This document shows positions 34,268 through 59,331 of a DNA stretch of 64,000 nt, one piece after another. The stretch is from positions 18,627,037 through 18,691,036 of the forward strand of contig OZ038532.1 in assembly GCA_964036665.1 (NCBI GenBank). Reading direction: 5' to 3'. Every line of letters starts with the position of its first letter. The stretch's first letter is position 1. The notes beneath the pieces are model-generated. The model was not told the origin of the DNA. It saw only the letters and a list, made by a program, of their open reading frames with translations, and searched no databases. The position numbers were made by a program, and so were the translations under genes. Origin of the DNA: Gordius sp. MW1. Lineage: Eukaryota > Nematomorpha > Gordioida > Gordea > Gordiidae.

Positions 34268-34348
34268 TTTATAACCTTTGACCCGACACTTCATATATAA
34301 CCAGACCCGATTCGACATTTTGGGTCACCCGTGTTCTCTACAACGGTT

Positions 34349-36216
34349 CAACCACAAATAAGAAGAGCACACTTTCTGTGCGTAGCGTTACTGAAATGGG
34401 TGCACCACAGCCAAGATGAATGTCATAAATTAAGCATCCTCCATATGGTATGGCAAAAGCTTTTTCATGGTGATGATTCATTCATAACTTACTACTATCT
34501 TCATCTATAATTAAAAAACTATATAACTCTTTGTATAATTGATAAATAAACGACTCACGTTTTATAAAACATATGAAGGATCATAATTACTGGTTACTCG
34601 TAACAACTTTGTATTGAATACTCTAAAAATTAAACTTAAGGAAGAGTTGTGAATTAAGGATAAAGATGAGAGAATTGCTTACCTGTGATTATGAACCTTT
34701 AAAATTATTTTATTAATATTTTTCAAAGTATAGTTGCAAAAATATCCTATTTTATTAACTTAAAAATAATATTTATGGCTTAGACTTAGCATAACTCCGT
34801 GTTTTAACATGATATTAGCATAACTTTATGTAATGTTATATTTTCTACTAAAAGGTATATATATCAGCATATTTTCACTACTTTGCCATATGTGGTAATA
34901 TTTATAATATAAAACACCCTTAAAACAATATTAATTTCTAACTTAACCGATATAATTAAACCTAATGAAACGCTAATGATGGTACTTGATTGAGTATAAC
35001 ATGGAAAACAAGCACCCAGAAAAATGCTTTCTAAATTCTCAAAGTGATATTTTAGCCACACACATTTGAAAAATGTCATAGTTAACCCGCTAGTTTTTAT
35101 CGGCTGTCCGGTGCAGAATATTATGTAAATTAGGCTTAGCCAAATATTAATATCAAAAAATTAAAGATTTCTCTTAATTTTAATTGCCTTAAATTGTTAT
35201 TAATCGAGTATATTGAGGAATTACCTGGATAGATGAGCGTGTTATATATCAAATGGATTAAATTATTTGAATTTGTAATAAAAGGCAGAAATAATACTAA
35301 TTTGAGTGCAAGGGTCGCTTTTAGGAGGTGGACCCGCCAGTACCCGTTTGAAAAACTTTCAAGCCGGCCCGAGCCCAATATATTTTTCCCATGCATTTCA
35401 GCCACGGTCCCCTACAATTAATGGCCCATAGGCCCCGCCCAAAGCATTATTGCTATTTTATTGATATTTTGATTAATCGGTCCCAATTGAACGGAATTTC
35501 GAAGGCTTTGGCTAAAGATAACTCTAAATGTGTAATTTGTTCAATATCACTTTTTTAACATTCGACCCTGAATTTTTTTTTACAAAAATGGGGTTGTATA
35601 AATTTTTTCAAAGGATATTCAAATCGAATGATGCTAAGCGTTAAAGATTTGTGTAATTAGATATCCACATGTCCATCCATAGTTGTATACATACACAAAC
35701 CTTTCCAAGGGCTTGTCGTAATATCGGATTTTGCTGCGCAGCAAAAATCGTCGTACGGGTTATAACATAGCCGTGTCTTAACTTCGAACTCACAGCAGAT
35801 TTACATTTCAGACGCATATCATAACAGCGATTTTGTAAGATGCAAAATTTTTCCAAAGCTTAAATGTTCTATGTTTTTTAAATTTTTAGGTATCAGCAAA
35901 CTTTAGATTTAATTGCAAGAGTTGAAATAAACAAAAAAAAACGTTTTTAACTATCAGAGAACAAAATATTAATAATTAAAACCGAATTTGACCCATGAAA
36001 TTGAATCGGATATTTAGACAAAGATTATTTCGCGAGATTTGAATCTGAATCCGATATTAAGACGAGCCCCAAAAGTAATTTTCAATTATGGGAAAAGGGC
36101 AATTAAGATACAATAACCGCTATAATACTAAATTTAATTAATTAGCATTTTATTGAAAAATTTTAAATTGCATTGTAAGTTAAATGAAAAAATGCTATTT
36201 ATTCGTTTTAAAAAGA
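34349..36216. other. Intergenic sequence with no supported gene
   Basis: Short open frames occur (34864-35079, 35136-35405, 35641-35856) without recognisable domains. A GC-rich bit at 35320-35440 (GCCGGCCCGAGCCC) resembles hAT-type subterminal text but has no clear ends. Confidence 0.45.
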
Positions 36217-36224
36217 GAACCTAA

Positions 36225-36381
36225 CATGGGATAGCCAGGATTGGATTTAGAGGGGGGGCCAAAATGATCTAGAGAAGGGCAAAATGATACTTTTCACTAG
36301 TGGCTAAATTTTTTTGAATTTTGACGATTTTTTGCATTTATCGGGGGCCGCCCATCCCTGCCACCCCTGGCTACGCCCATG
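36225..36381. mobile_element. GGCGTAGCC-type MITE, 157 bp
   Basis: CATGGGATAGCCAGGATTGG at the left end and CCTGGCTACGCCCATG at the right. Flanking octamers GAACCTAA and GAAGCTAC match at 6 of 8 bases. Confidence 0.8.
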
Positions 36382-38004
36382 GAAGCTACTATAAGTCATG
36401 TTAAAGTGTATCCGTAAATAAAATAAATTTGAGCTAATTGTTTAAAATTAATATAGCACGAAATGCAAAATAGATGAATGTTTATAAAAAGTGCAATGAT
36501 AAATAAATATAAACACCATTTCATTATATGGATTAAGCTCATCAAATTATATTTTGTCATTCTAAATTTATTGTTTGTAATACTAAGAATCTGTATTAAA
36601 AAAATCTCTAGGAGTTTCTTTGTGCTCGGTTCAAATTTAATATCGCGACAGTATATATAAAATTTTAGACCCGTTCGAGCCCGTTATGAATCCCGGCTCC
36701 CCCGGGCCCGCTATTAAACTTTTTAACCTGCCTCAGTCCAGCCCGTCAAATTTTTTAATTTTCCATGCCCGTGCGTACCCGCCCGCGGGCCAGGCCTGTC
36801 CGTGCAGCGAATACTAATATCATATAGATAGTAAGCTAGTGCTTATCATTTGATATGATAAAAAATTTCACTTGACATAAGGCTTTAATTAACCTTGAAT
36901 TTCGTAACACCATTAGTGCACTAGTGATAAGAGCTGGTCTTCTCACCTAGTTCCTTGCAAAATCATCAGCCAAGTTTCCTACAAAATCTTCAATATAAAC
37001 TTGTGAAAAGCCAATATGTTTTCTCGTCCCAATGATTGAATGTTTTCTGACACTAAGATTGGTATAAAGAGTATTATAAAATTCTTAAAAAATTAGTCGA
37101 ATTCAAAAGGTTTCTAAGCCAAAAAGTTTTTAAAATAAAATATTTACTCTATACATTTGGGAGGGGAGGGGCAAATTTTAATATAATTTCCTATGTGAGA
37201 ACCCCTGCCCATGGGTCGATAAATCAATCGGATTGTGTGTGCATGTCGTCGCCGTGACCTTAGTGCAAAATCAAAATCAAGGACAAACTAACCCAATAAA
37301 TTTTAAATATAATTATTGCAATTTTTTTTTAATAATCCACCCTCCGCCGCCATTCCTTTCCTTTCCTTTCTGGCATCTAAGAAGGGGGGGGGGAGGATTA
37401 AATTTAATTTGCGTATTACGTTTGTTTTCTTTCAAAAAATGGCACTTCCTAGTCGCTACTTAAGGCATGCGCTTAGAAGACAATTATTATTATGACAAAC
37501 AACCGCATCCTTCCTTTGACTAAACCCACTCTTCTATTCTATTGGTATAGTAGACAGGACAAGACGACAGATAATAATAATATAGTAGTAATCTCTCCTC
37601 TCTCTTCTTTGATTGTTGCAGCGCACAAATATTATGGAGGGGGGCCGGGGGGTGTTCAAGCCAAAGGACACATGTTTTCGTTTACGTATGTACGTAGTGA
37701 AATGAATGTACTACCCTTTACCGAGCGGTCGAGGTGGGGTTAATCAGCAAATGTCGCAAGAGTACGTACGAACTTATGAATAAGTGTGTGGCCGCTGTCC
37801 CCTCTAGCTCTGTAACTAAAGATAATAAATATGGTGATAAAACTTTGCGAAATATTTTATTCGTTTTGAAATGAACAGCATGATACATTTAACACAAGAA
37901 TTTAGTAAGGACCGAGCCCAAATATGCTTTACTCTAGTTGTCAAAGAGTAAAAGGGGAATCCCTAAGTTATAATAGGGGAGACCAGACTTGTTTTAGATA
38001 GGGG
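36382..38004. other. Intergenic; hAT-like GC fragment and no supported gene
   Basis: 36660-36815 is GC-rich (CCCGGCTCCCCCGGGCCCGC, CCCGCCCGCGGGCCAGGCC) and ends GTCCGTGCAGCG, like a decayed end of the GGGTCGGG hAT family. The rest is AT-rich with G/C homopolymer runs; frames at 37233-37463 and 37492-37743 show no domain. Confidence 0.45.
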
Positions 38005-38208
38005 CAGGCGCGTAGCCAGGATTTTCTCCCGGGGGGTGGGGGAACATTTTTATTTCAACATCAAAATTATAAAATCTGGTATAAAACATAAAGAAAGTCA
38101 TTCATAGCAATTAATAAGTGTCTTACTTGATCAGTTATGTTGCAAAACTATAAAATATAAACTTTAGATCTAAAATAATTTCCCCCCCCCCCATCATTTA
38201 CGCCACTG
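38005..38208. mobile_element. hAT MITE (GGCGTAGCC-related), 204 bp
   Basis: Left end CAGGCGCGTAGCCAGG, right end ATTTACGCCACTG. Flanking octamers GATAGGGG and GATTGGGG match at 7 of 8 bases, supporting hAT-type insertion. Confidence 0.8.
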
Positions 38209-38850
38209 GATTGGGGTACCTTGAATCTTGTATTAATTCTTTACTTACCCATTGAAATTAAAATTGGAATTAAATGTGTATCGTATCATATTATTTTGAA
38301 GAATGTGAGTTAAAAATAGAAAATAAAAAAGTAAAGAGAATAAAGAACTTTTCAGCAGCTCGTAATGTAACCTTTAATTTGGAGCTAAAGAATTTGGGTT
38401 TATTTAAATTTTATATCATAAATTAAGAATGATTTATAATTAACTCCAAATTATAACTTTTGTTTCGCAATTTAATTTTATTTAGGTAGGGTCGGGGCAA
38501 AGTATAGTCTTTTCTTTTGTTACATCAATTTGAAAACATTTAATTTCTTATGGTCATAATTCAATTTAGCATAACTAATCTTAATAAACGTAAGCTCGCA
38601 AAAGGTCTTGAGGATCTATGAAAATTTAAAATGGGCTAGTTTTACATTTTCATCCATCTTATCATATTACATTTTTCTAATATTTTTTTTTAAATTATTT
38701 TTTCATCGATTTTAGTTGCCCAGATATTTGGTACATTATAAAATGGTGAAAATTCAAAGGTCTATTTGTCCCCTAAAATGTAATTTATATTTTAATTAAC
38801 AAATCTCGTTTGATTTTAGTTGTCAATATATGTAAACTTAATAATATATG

Positions 38851-38992
38851 CAAGGGCATAGCCAGGGGGTAGCAGGGAGGAGCGGCTGCCCCCTATAAAT
38901 TCTAATAATTTAATAAAATTTAAAAAAAATTATTTTTCCCCTCTCCAAATCATTATTACCCCCATCTAATTTTAATCCTGGCTATGCCCATG
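38851..38992. mobile_element. GGCGTAGCC-type MITE, 142 bp, inverted
   Basis: CAAGGGCATAGCCAGG at the left end and CCTGGCTATGCCCATG at the right; the interior is in the opposite orientation to the copy at 36225. Flanking octamers AATATATG and AAAATATT match at 6 of 8 bases. Confidence 0.75.
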
Positions 38993-39000
38993 AAAATATT

Positions 39001-39853
39001 CTAGCCCTAAATTGTAAACCGGCGAAGCATTAGAATTCGTAGAAATCCCGTTTTCTTTCAAGTCGATTTGTTAAAAAGCGATTAAAAATTTCCCTTTTTA
39101 TAAAAACCAACTTGCATCTCGACAATTGCCAACTGGCTCGGTTTCTTCTACACATTGAAAGGTTAAAAAAGGAAATTAATTACAGATTAGGGGAATACAC
39201 CATTTAAAATTTGGTTTTAAAGCGTTATTAGATGGGTTACTCACATTATTCCTCTCACACATATAAAATTGGTTTTAAAACATAATTAGATAGGTTACTC
39301 AACAATTTATTTCAATATCTCTCTCACTAAATTTCTCTTTTATAAACATCACATTACACACAAGCACAACAACGCACTCTTCTGTCGTCTGTCCTGTTTC
39401 AACAAAAAAACATCGATATAATTTTCTTGAAATAGGGGACAACATACATTATTTTATTATATTCCCGCACGTCAACCGCGACGACACCTTAATAAAGTGG
39501 CAAAGTGTCTCCTTTCTCGAGATTTTATATTCCCGACCCCTTACCCCCCCCCCCCCCTCCCTGCTTTACCATATGACGTGCGGCTGTATATTTATATATA
39601 TGTAGTGCAGTTGTAGGCAGTAATTACACTATTACACTACCTACGCATACACCATCATAACCATATGATTTTTAGTAGCACATTTTACCCCTCTTTAATA
39701 AGTTTTAAAAAATAGTCTTACCCAAACCCACTAACCACCATTTTTTATAGTAAAAAATATCGAAAATTTCGTTTTAACCCGCAATTTCTTATTAGTTTTT
39801 CCCATAATGACGGATATCGGCGAGAAACTCATTATATAAGTTGATCAGACAAA
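39001..39853 (+). other. Presumed 5' region of the DYRK gene
   Basis: No other gene is seen between the last MITE and exon 1. A direct repeat, AAAATTGGTTTTAAA with GTTACTCA, lies at about 39200-39310. C-runs occur near 39545. TATATAA at 39833-39838 is only about 15 bp before the ATG, too close to be a normal TATA box for this start. The transcription start is not determined. Confidence 0.35.
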
Positions 39854-53958
<14,105 letters not shown>

Positions 53959-54770
53959 ATTTGCTTAATCTATATGTGTTTATAACTTTTACACCAATTT
54001 TAAAGTCGTCCACTAAATTTTAATTCTTCGTTGCTTATTCGAATGAAATTAATGTAAGGAGAGGCTATGAATTAACAAGAACAGTTATACATATGTGTGT
54101 GTGTTTCGAGGAAATTTTGAATTGTCCGTTTTGTGTTTTTTTCGCTTTCGTAAAGTTAATGTCGGTATTACATTTGTCGTCTCCATATGTGTTTTTACAA
54201 GGTAACGCGGTTTAAAATAAAAATTAGTGATAATTATATATTACAACACGCCAATGATTCATTTACATAAACGTACGCAGAGTATATATTATCTTATTTT
54301 ATATAATTGATACAATGTGTACCGAGATTTATTTATAAAATTGTAATCTCCAATATCCTTATTTTTGCACTTATGTATGGTCTGTTACCTAAATAATTTC
54401 AAAAAGGATTATTTAAATATCATCCGAATAAAATGTCATGTGTTTAATTTATATAACACTATGCCTTTAACTGCGCTTACATTCTGTTAGTAACATTTAT
54501 GGAGACCAAATTACATATAGGGTTTAAACAGTTTTTTACATAAAATTTAATAATATTCATTTAAACCAATGAGGTATAATGCTTGCTCAAACAAAGTTTT
54601 TGATTAGAAACTCTAATATTGTTGTATGTTGCCAATTAAATTTAATTTGGTGTGAATAAAATGTAATTTAATTAGTGCTGTGAATAAAATGTTGAGGAAC
54701 TATTTATCGTCTGCGGAAGACGCCTAATTAATTGTTTGTTTAAGGCACTAATTAGAAGCAGACGAGTATG
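53959..54770 (+). other. DYRK 3' UTR and flank
   Basis: No gene seen. AATAAA motifs occur at 54216-54221 and at about 54428 and 54655; any could end the long transcript. A weak inverted repeat with CTAATTA sits near 54722-54755. Confidence 0.4.
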
Positions 54771-54852
54771 TAGAGCCTTGCACGGGCCGTCCGAAGCCGG
54801 CTCGATCGGGCTACGAGCCCGGTCGAGCCGCAAAATTTAATAAAACAATCGG
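54771..54852. mobile_element. hAT-D, 5' part, split by Gypsy-3
   Basis: TAGAGCCTTGCACGGGCCG followed by GC-rich GGGCTACGAGCCCGG text. It is interrupted at the ATCGG duplication of Gypsy-3. After 63442 GC-rich text of the same kind continues, but no right terminus is recognised. Confidence 0.6.
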
Positions 54853-55002
54853 TGTAATATTTGTATTAACGAAATATACATCGTATTTATATATTGTTTA
54901 TGTTCGGTATTCCTAGTGAATACAATTTTTATATTTAACATACGACCTGATTTGAATAAACATTTAATTGAGTACAAATTACTAACTGTGTTCCACGTTG
55001 TA
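54853..55002 (+). repeat. 5' LTR of Gypsy-3
   Basis: TGTAATATTTGTATTAACG to CCACGTTGTA. The 3' LTR is the same sequence with about 17 bp missing near its start and a few substitutions. Confidence 0.9.
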
Positions 55003-55005
55003 TTC

Positions 55006-55022
55006 TGGCGCGGTCGATAGAA
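55006..55022 (+). promoter_or_regulatory. Primer-binding site of Gypsy-3
   Basis: TGGCGCGGTCGATAGA begins 3 bp after the LTR. It resembles the TGGCGCAGTCGG-type sites of insect Gypsy elements. Confidence 0.6.
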
Positions 55023-55034
55023 TCTAAAAAGATC

Positions 55035-55753
55035 ATGGAATCTATTCCTAGCTACAACCCTTCAGATAAGATAGAATCATATTTGTTCACATTAGATAAT
55101 ATATTCAAATCTAGGAACATTACGGATCTAAATAAAAAAGCAACCACACTGATTCTGGCATATATGGGCCAAAGCAATATTGAAAAGATTAGATCTTATT
55201 TATATCCTAAGGATATTACCATCCTCACCTATAAGGAATTAATTATTTCAATCAAGAAAGTTTTTCAAATTAAAATAACCATATTTCAAAATAGGTTAAA
55301 TTTTATCAGATGCATTAAACAGGAGGGAGAAGCAATAAAGGACTATGCAAATAGACTTAAGACAATAGCAGAAGAATGTAATTTTGCTAATAATCTAGAT
55401 GAACATCTCAGGGACCAGATGTTACACGGGATCCAAAACAAAACTTTAGAAATTGAATTAAGAACACGATGGCCTGAGGCTACAGATTCCAATGGCAATA
55501 CAATAACATTTGAAGACATATAAGATAGCTGAAGCCATGGAGTTGGCCAAGAAAGAAGTCATAACTTATGAAATTGATGCTATAAATCCAAGGTATAAGC
55601 CAAAAACTAAACAACATCTTACGTGAAACAACAACTCACAATTGTTCTAGGTGTGGCAAACATCATGAACCAAAGAAATGCCCTGCAATGTTTCATCTGT
55701 GAGAAAAAGGGTCATTTTTCAAAATTCTGTCACACAAGAAATGTAAATATGGT
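55035..55753 (+). pseudogene. Gypsy-3 gag (capsid and zinc knuckles), interrupted
   Basis: The open stretch 55035-55523 gives a retrotransposon-Gag-like capsid: N-terminal SYLFTLDNIF, then GEAIKDYANRLKTIAEECNF. After a frameshift, two zinc knuckles appear: CSRCGKHHEPKKC near 55640 and CFICEKKGHFSKFC near 55690. Sequence is cut at 55753 by Gypsy-4 and continues at 60284. Confidence 0.8.
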
Positions 55754-56063
55754 TGTCATGAATGAGCTTGTCAAAAGATTCCCCCTTCCCCTTTGCGTCG
55801 TACAAAACTTTATAATTTACGGACGCCTGCTGCAAGATTCCCCCCCCCCCTTTATACATACGATTTTTATGATTCATAATATATATAAATGTCAATGTTA
55901 AAATCGCAATATCATGATTGTAAGGATATTATTATTATTGGGTTCTGAAGAGTCGATATGTAGATTCATTATAAAATTGTTGTTGAAAGATATTGAAATT
56001 ATGACATTATTGCTTTGAAGAAATAAATATAGAAGAGAACATTAACGCCCTCAATTCTCGTTA
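55754..56063 (+). repeat. 5' LTR of Gypsy-4
   Basis: TGTCATGAATGAGCTTG to CAATTCTCGTTA. It includes a C-run, and AATAAA near 56021. Confidence 0.93.
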
Positions 56064-56133
56064 TTTGGTGTCAGAAGAAAAATTATATATACTACATTTC
56101 AGGTAAAAAAAAAAAAAATAAATTAATTAATTA

Positions 56134-56235
56134 ATGTATTTTGCTTTATTAGTATTAATCATAATAGTAATATTTTTGTTAACCTTTAGAGAAGTAAAAA
56201 TATTTTTAATTAAGTTAATTATTTTATATATCTAA
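56134..56235 (+). CDS. Small hydrophobic ORF of Gypsy-4
   Basis: 33 codons, ATG to TAA. ALLVLIIIVIFLLTF is a predicted membrane helix, followed by a basic/hydrophobic end. It is 15 bp upstream of the next ATG. It may be a chance ORF in AT-rich leader sequence; no homologue is known to me. Confidence 0.3.
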   Translation: MYFALLVLIIIVIFLLTFREVKIFLIKLIILYI

Positions 56236-56250
56236 TTTGATAAAATTATA

Positions 56251-56703
56251 ATGTTTACAACTAAAAAACCTATAATTTTTAATCTGTATAATAATTTTTT
56301 GTTAGATAAATATGTTATTTTAACATTTCTTTTAATATTAATGTGTCTGATAATTTATTATAAAGTAAAAAAAGTTGAGAGATTATATAGATTGTCAACA
56401 GGAGTTTGTTTTATTTGTAAAAAACCTGGACATTTAATGAAAAATTGTAAGAGGAATAGGATAAGTCGCATCAATAGTTTTAACAGAAATTTAAATTATG
56501 GCAATAATTTTAATGGTAATTGGTTGAGATATAGTAAGAGGACTAGAGATGATAATTATGTTAACGATAGGCGTAATAATTATGTTAACGATAGGCGAGA
56601 GTATGAACCCGAGGTAGGTCCGTCATATGCTAGGTGTTGGTGCGGGTGCACAGGTAATTGTAATAAAAAGGGTAGATTGGATCAGAGAAATGTCAGCGAT
56701 TGA
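56251..56703 (+). CDS. Gypsy-4 first ORF: membrane segment plus CCHC knuckle
   Basis: 150 residues. YVILTFLLILMCLIIYY (about residues 18-34) is a strong candidate membrane helix, followed by a basic stretch and a canonical CX2CX4HX4C zinc knuckle (CFICKKPGHLMKNC, about 54-67). Next come an Asn/Arg-rich region with a repeated YVNDRR and a second Cys-rich CWCGCTGNC near the end. It occupies the gag position, but I see no capsid-like domain, so this may be a gag that lost its capsid. It ends in TGA directly followed by CTAG and stays in frame with pol. Confidence 0.65.
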   Translation: MFTTKKPIIFNLYNNFLLDKYVILTFLLILMCLIIYYKVKKVERLYRLSTGVCFICKKPGHLMKNCKRNRISRINSFNRNLNYGNNFNGNWLRYSKRTRDDNYVNDRRNNYVNDRREYEPEVGPSYARCWCGCTGNCNKKGRLDQRNVSD

Positions 56704-59169
56704 CTAGTAAGTTGTAATTATAATAAACAGTTTAAAAATGTAAAAAATTGTTCTTCTATTCTTTTACCGTCAAATTTTGTTAATAATTATAAGAATTTTA
56801 ACGCGCGTTCGCATTTTTTCAATATTTTTAATGCACCTATTACGCCGCGTGTAACATTGGTAATAAATGGTATTGATGTAGAATTTTTGCTAGATACCGG
56901 TTCGTCTATTACTTTGATGGCTGAGTCAGAATTTAAAAATTTATGGCCGTCTCACAGTTTGTCGAAAGCCGATGTTTTGGCAAAACAAGTTAATGGTGAT
57001 TGTATTCAATTATCGAGTTGTACTTGGGTCTGGGTTCGCGCAGGTGAAGAAATATTGCGTTTAAAGTTATATCTTGTGAAGGAAAGGGTGGAAAGTATTT
57101 TAGGATGGTCTTGGATATGCAAATTGGGTCCGTTAAATAATTGGTGGGGTGTGTGTGATAGGCTTTGCGATAAACCTGTAATTAGGAAGGTAGGAAATAT
57201 AATCTACCCCCGTGTTAATTGCCCATTTTTGGTTAGGGGTCGTCTGGCTATGAGATGGAACTCCAAAGGAGAGAGTTCGTTGTTGACGGCTAGGTGTAAA
57301 AGTCCCTCTGTAAATCCTGGTAGGGCTTGGGGTGCTAAATTTAATATTCTTAGTATACAAAAGGGGTCAGGAGATCTAATTCAGGAGAAATATGCACCAA
57401 TATTTGAAGATAAGCTAGGTTGCTTAAAGGAAGGTATTTTTTCCATTAGACTTAAAGAGAATGCTCAACCTAGGTTTTGCCCAGCGAGACGTGTTCCATT
57501 TTTGTGGTGTGAACAGGTACAACAGGTTTTGGATAAATGGCTAGCCGACGGTGTAATAGAACCCGTTGAATTTTCCGAGTGGGCTACCCCTCTCGTTCCA
57601 GTAAAAAAGGCAGATGGGTCAATTAGGGTCTGCGCGGATTATAGAATAACGGTCAATAAATATGTGGTCGACGTCAAATACCCATTACCCAGATTAGAAT
57701 GTATTTTATCTAATTTACGTGGTGCAAATTATTTTTCTAAGATCGACCTTGCAAACGCCTATTTACAGTTAAAGGTTGATTGCAAGACGGCGTTAGTTTT
57801 AACTATTAACACTAACCAAGGGTTGTTTGCTTTCAAAAGATTACCTTTCGGTCTTAGTGTGTCAGCGCCGATTTTTCAAAGAACCATGGCTTCCTTGTTT
57901 GCTAACATGGAGGGTGTAATTTATTATTTAGACGATATCTTGGTTACTGGATCTAATAAAAACGAGCATGACCAACGTCTAGACATGGTTTTAAACTTAA
58001 TAAAAAATAAAGGTCTACGATTATCAGCAAAAAAATGTGTTTTTTGTGTGCAAGAGATTACGTATTTGGGGCACGTATTAGGTAAAGGTACGATTCGTCC
58101 TGTATTAAGTAAAATTAAAGATTTACAGCAGTTGAAAGCGCCGAGTAATAAAAAGGAATTGAAGTCGTTTTTGGGAATGATAACTTATTATAATCGGTTC
58201 ATTCCTAATTTCACTCGGTGGTCAGGTCCTTTAAATGAATTAATTAAAGATAATGTGCAATTTAAATGGACGCAATTTGAGAACGACTGTTTTGACAAGT
58301 TGCGCGAAACTTTATTAGAGAAACCTGTATTAGTTTGCTTTGACGCTTCAAAAGAGCATGTTTTGGTAGTAGATGCATCAAATAATGGTGTGGGAGGTGC
58401 ATTATGTCAGCTTGAGGATAAAGTTGAACATCCGGTAATGTATTTCGCCAAAAAATTAAGTAAGACCGAACTTAACTACTCTGTTATAGAGAAAGAAGCT
58501 TTGGCTATGGTGTATGGACTGAAACGGTGTAGGGAATTTTTAATAGGTAAAAGATTCATCGTTTATACAGACCATAAACCATTGATAGGCTTATTTCGGA
58601 AAGATAACAACGAAATGTTGATGTCACCCAGATTGCAGCGATGGTTATTAGTGTTAGGTAATTTTACACTAACGTTGATATATCGTAAGGGAGAGGATAA
58701 CGGATTGGCCGATGTTTTGTCTAGGTGTCCGGAAAATATTAGCTCGGAAGAGTCTCCATTGGCATGCGAAATAGTTGGCGGTCACGTAATAAATGCCTTA
58801 AAAATCGTAGATATGGAGGACATCTCCGCTGCTTGCAACACTGATAGGGATATTAGTGTGGTCAAGAAGATATTAATTGGAGAGGAAACGCAGGAACAGG
58901 TGCCACAGCAATATAAAAATGCGCTGTGTGAGCTGTATATCGAAGACGGTTGTTTAAAAAGAGCCGATAAGGTAGTTATACCCGATGTACTTAGACCGGC
59001 AATTTTAGAAATGTTACATAAGGGACATTTTGGTACGGTTAAAATGAAGGCTTTCGCCAGGCAGTATGTCTGGTGGCCTGGAATATCGAAAAACATTGAA
59101 GAGCGAATTAGACGATGTGATTTATGCAAGTCTAATGCCCCAATGCCTCGTAGAAATAAAGCTGTGTAG
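56704..59169 (+). CDS. Gypsy-4 pol: protease, RT, RNase H, integrase N-domain
   Basis: The frame is open from the codon after the TGA at 56701 to TAG at 59167; there is no ATG near its start, consistent with readthrough. Protease: FLLDTGSSITLM. RT: GVIEPVEFSEWATPLVPVKK, RVCADYR, FSKIDLANAYLQLKV, FKRLPFGLSVSAPIFQR, and the catalytic YYLDDILVTG. RNase H: VVDASNNGVGGALCQ, YSVIEKEALAMVYGLKR, YTDHKPLIGLF, NGLADVLSRC. The integrase HHCC domain follows: HKGHFG, then CDLCKSN. The frame stops there; the catalytic core is absent. All RT and RNase H catalytic motifs look intact. Confidence 0.9.
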   Translation, partial: LVSCNYNKQFKNVKNCSSILLPSNFVNNYKNFNARSHFFNIFNAPITPRVTLVINGIDVEFLLDTGSSITLMAESEFKNLWPSHSLSKADVLAKQVNGDCIQLSSCTWVWVRAGEEILRLKLYLVKERVESILGWSWICKLGPLNNWWGVCDRLCDKPVIRKVGNIIYPRVNCPFLVRGRLAMRWNSKGESSLLTARCKSPSVNPGRAWGAKFNILSIQKGSGDLIQEKYAPIFEDKLGCLKEGIFSIRLKENAQPRFCPARRVPFLWCEQVQQVLDKWLADGVIEPVEFSEWATPLVPVKKADGSIRVCADYRITVNKYVVDVKYPLPRLECILSNLRGANYFSKIDLANAYLQLKVDCKTALVLTINTNQGLFAFKRLPFGLSVSAPIFQRTMASLFANMEGVIYYLDDILVTGSNKNEHDQRLDMVLNLIKNKGLRLSAKKCVFCVQEITYLGHVLGKGTIRPVLSKIKDLQQLKAPSNKKELKSFLGMITYYNRFIPNFTRWSGPLNELIKDNVQFKWTQFENDCFDKLRETLLEKPVLVCFDASKEHVLVVDASNNGVGGALCQLEDKVEHPVMYFAKKLSKTELNYSVIEKEALAMVYGLKRCREFLIGKRFIVYTDHKPLIGLFRKDNNEMLMSPRLQRWLLVLGNFTLTLIYRKGEDNGLADVLSRCPENISSEESPLACEIVGGHVINALKIVDMEDISAACNTDRDISVVKKILIGEETQEQVPQQYKNALCELYIEDGCLKRADKVVIPDVLRPAILEMLHKGHFGTVKMKAFARQYVWWPGISKNIEERIRRCDLCKSNAPMPRRNKAV

Positions 59170-59305
59170 AAATTACACCGGTGCGCCTAAATGGTTGATA
59201 TCGCGCGTAGTGGAAGTGGTTACTTCCAAAATTTATAAGGTGCGCGTGCTGCATACTAATAAAGTTGAAACACGACATCGTGAGCAGCTAATGTTATACT
59301 CTTAA
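59160..59305 (+). pseudogene. Gypsy-4 integrase C-terminal module, frame-shifted
   Basis: In another frame than pol: CRNYTGAPKWLISRVVEVV, then KVETRHREQLM. This is the GPY/F-type C-terminal module. It abuts the HHCC domain directly, so roughly 250 residues of core have been deleted. Confidence 0.75.
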
Positions 59306-59331
59306 TTATATTCGTTATTTATATCACAGGG

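Larger units (their letters stand above)
33094..34340. mobile_element. hAT-C, diverged hAT with two MITEs inside
   Basis: Starts TAGAGAACTGCAAAGTCAC and ends ACCCGTGTTCTCTA. The flanking octamers CAACGGAT (33086-33093) and CAACGGTT (34341-34348) match at 7 of 8 bases. Subterminal GACCCGAAC-type text is shared with hAT-A and hAT-B. MITEs sit at 33449-33614 and 34076-34267. Confidence 0.8.

Noticed and set aside
34024..34300. Open frames with poly-Gly or poly-Pro on both strands
   Set aside because: They read the G- and C-runs of a GGCGTAGCC MITE.
39833..39838. TATATAA as the DYRK promoter
   Set aside because: It is only about 15 bp from the ATG, leaving no room for a normal leader.
56857..56859. 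Start of Gypsy-4 pol at 56857
   Set aside because: The codon is TTG, not ATG, and the frame is open further upstream to the TGA at 56701.
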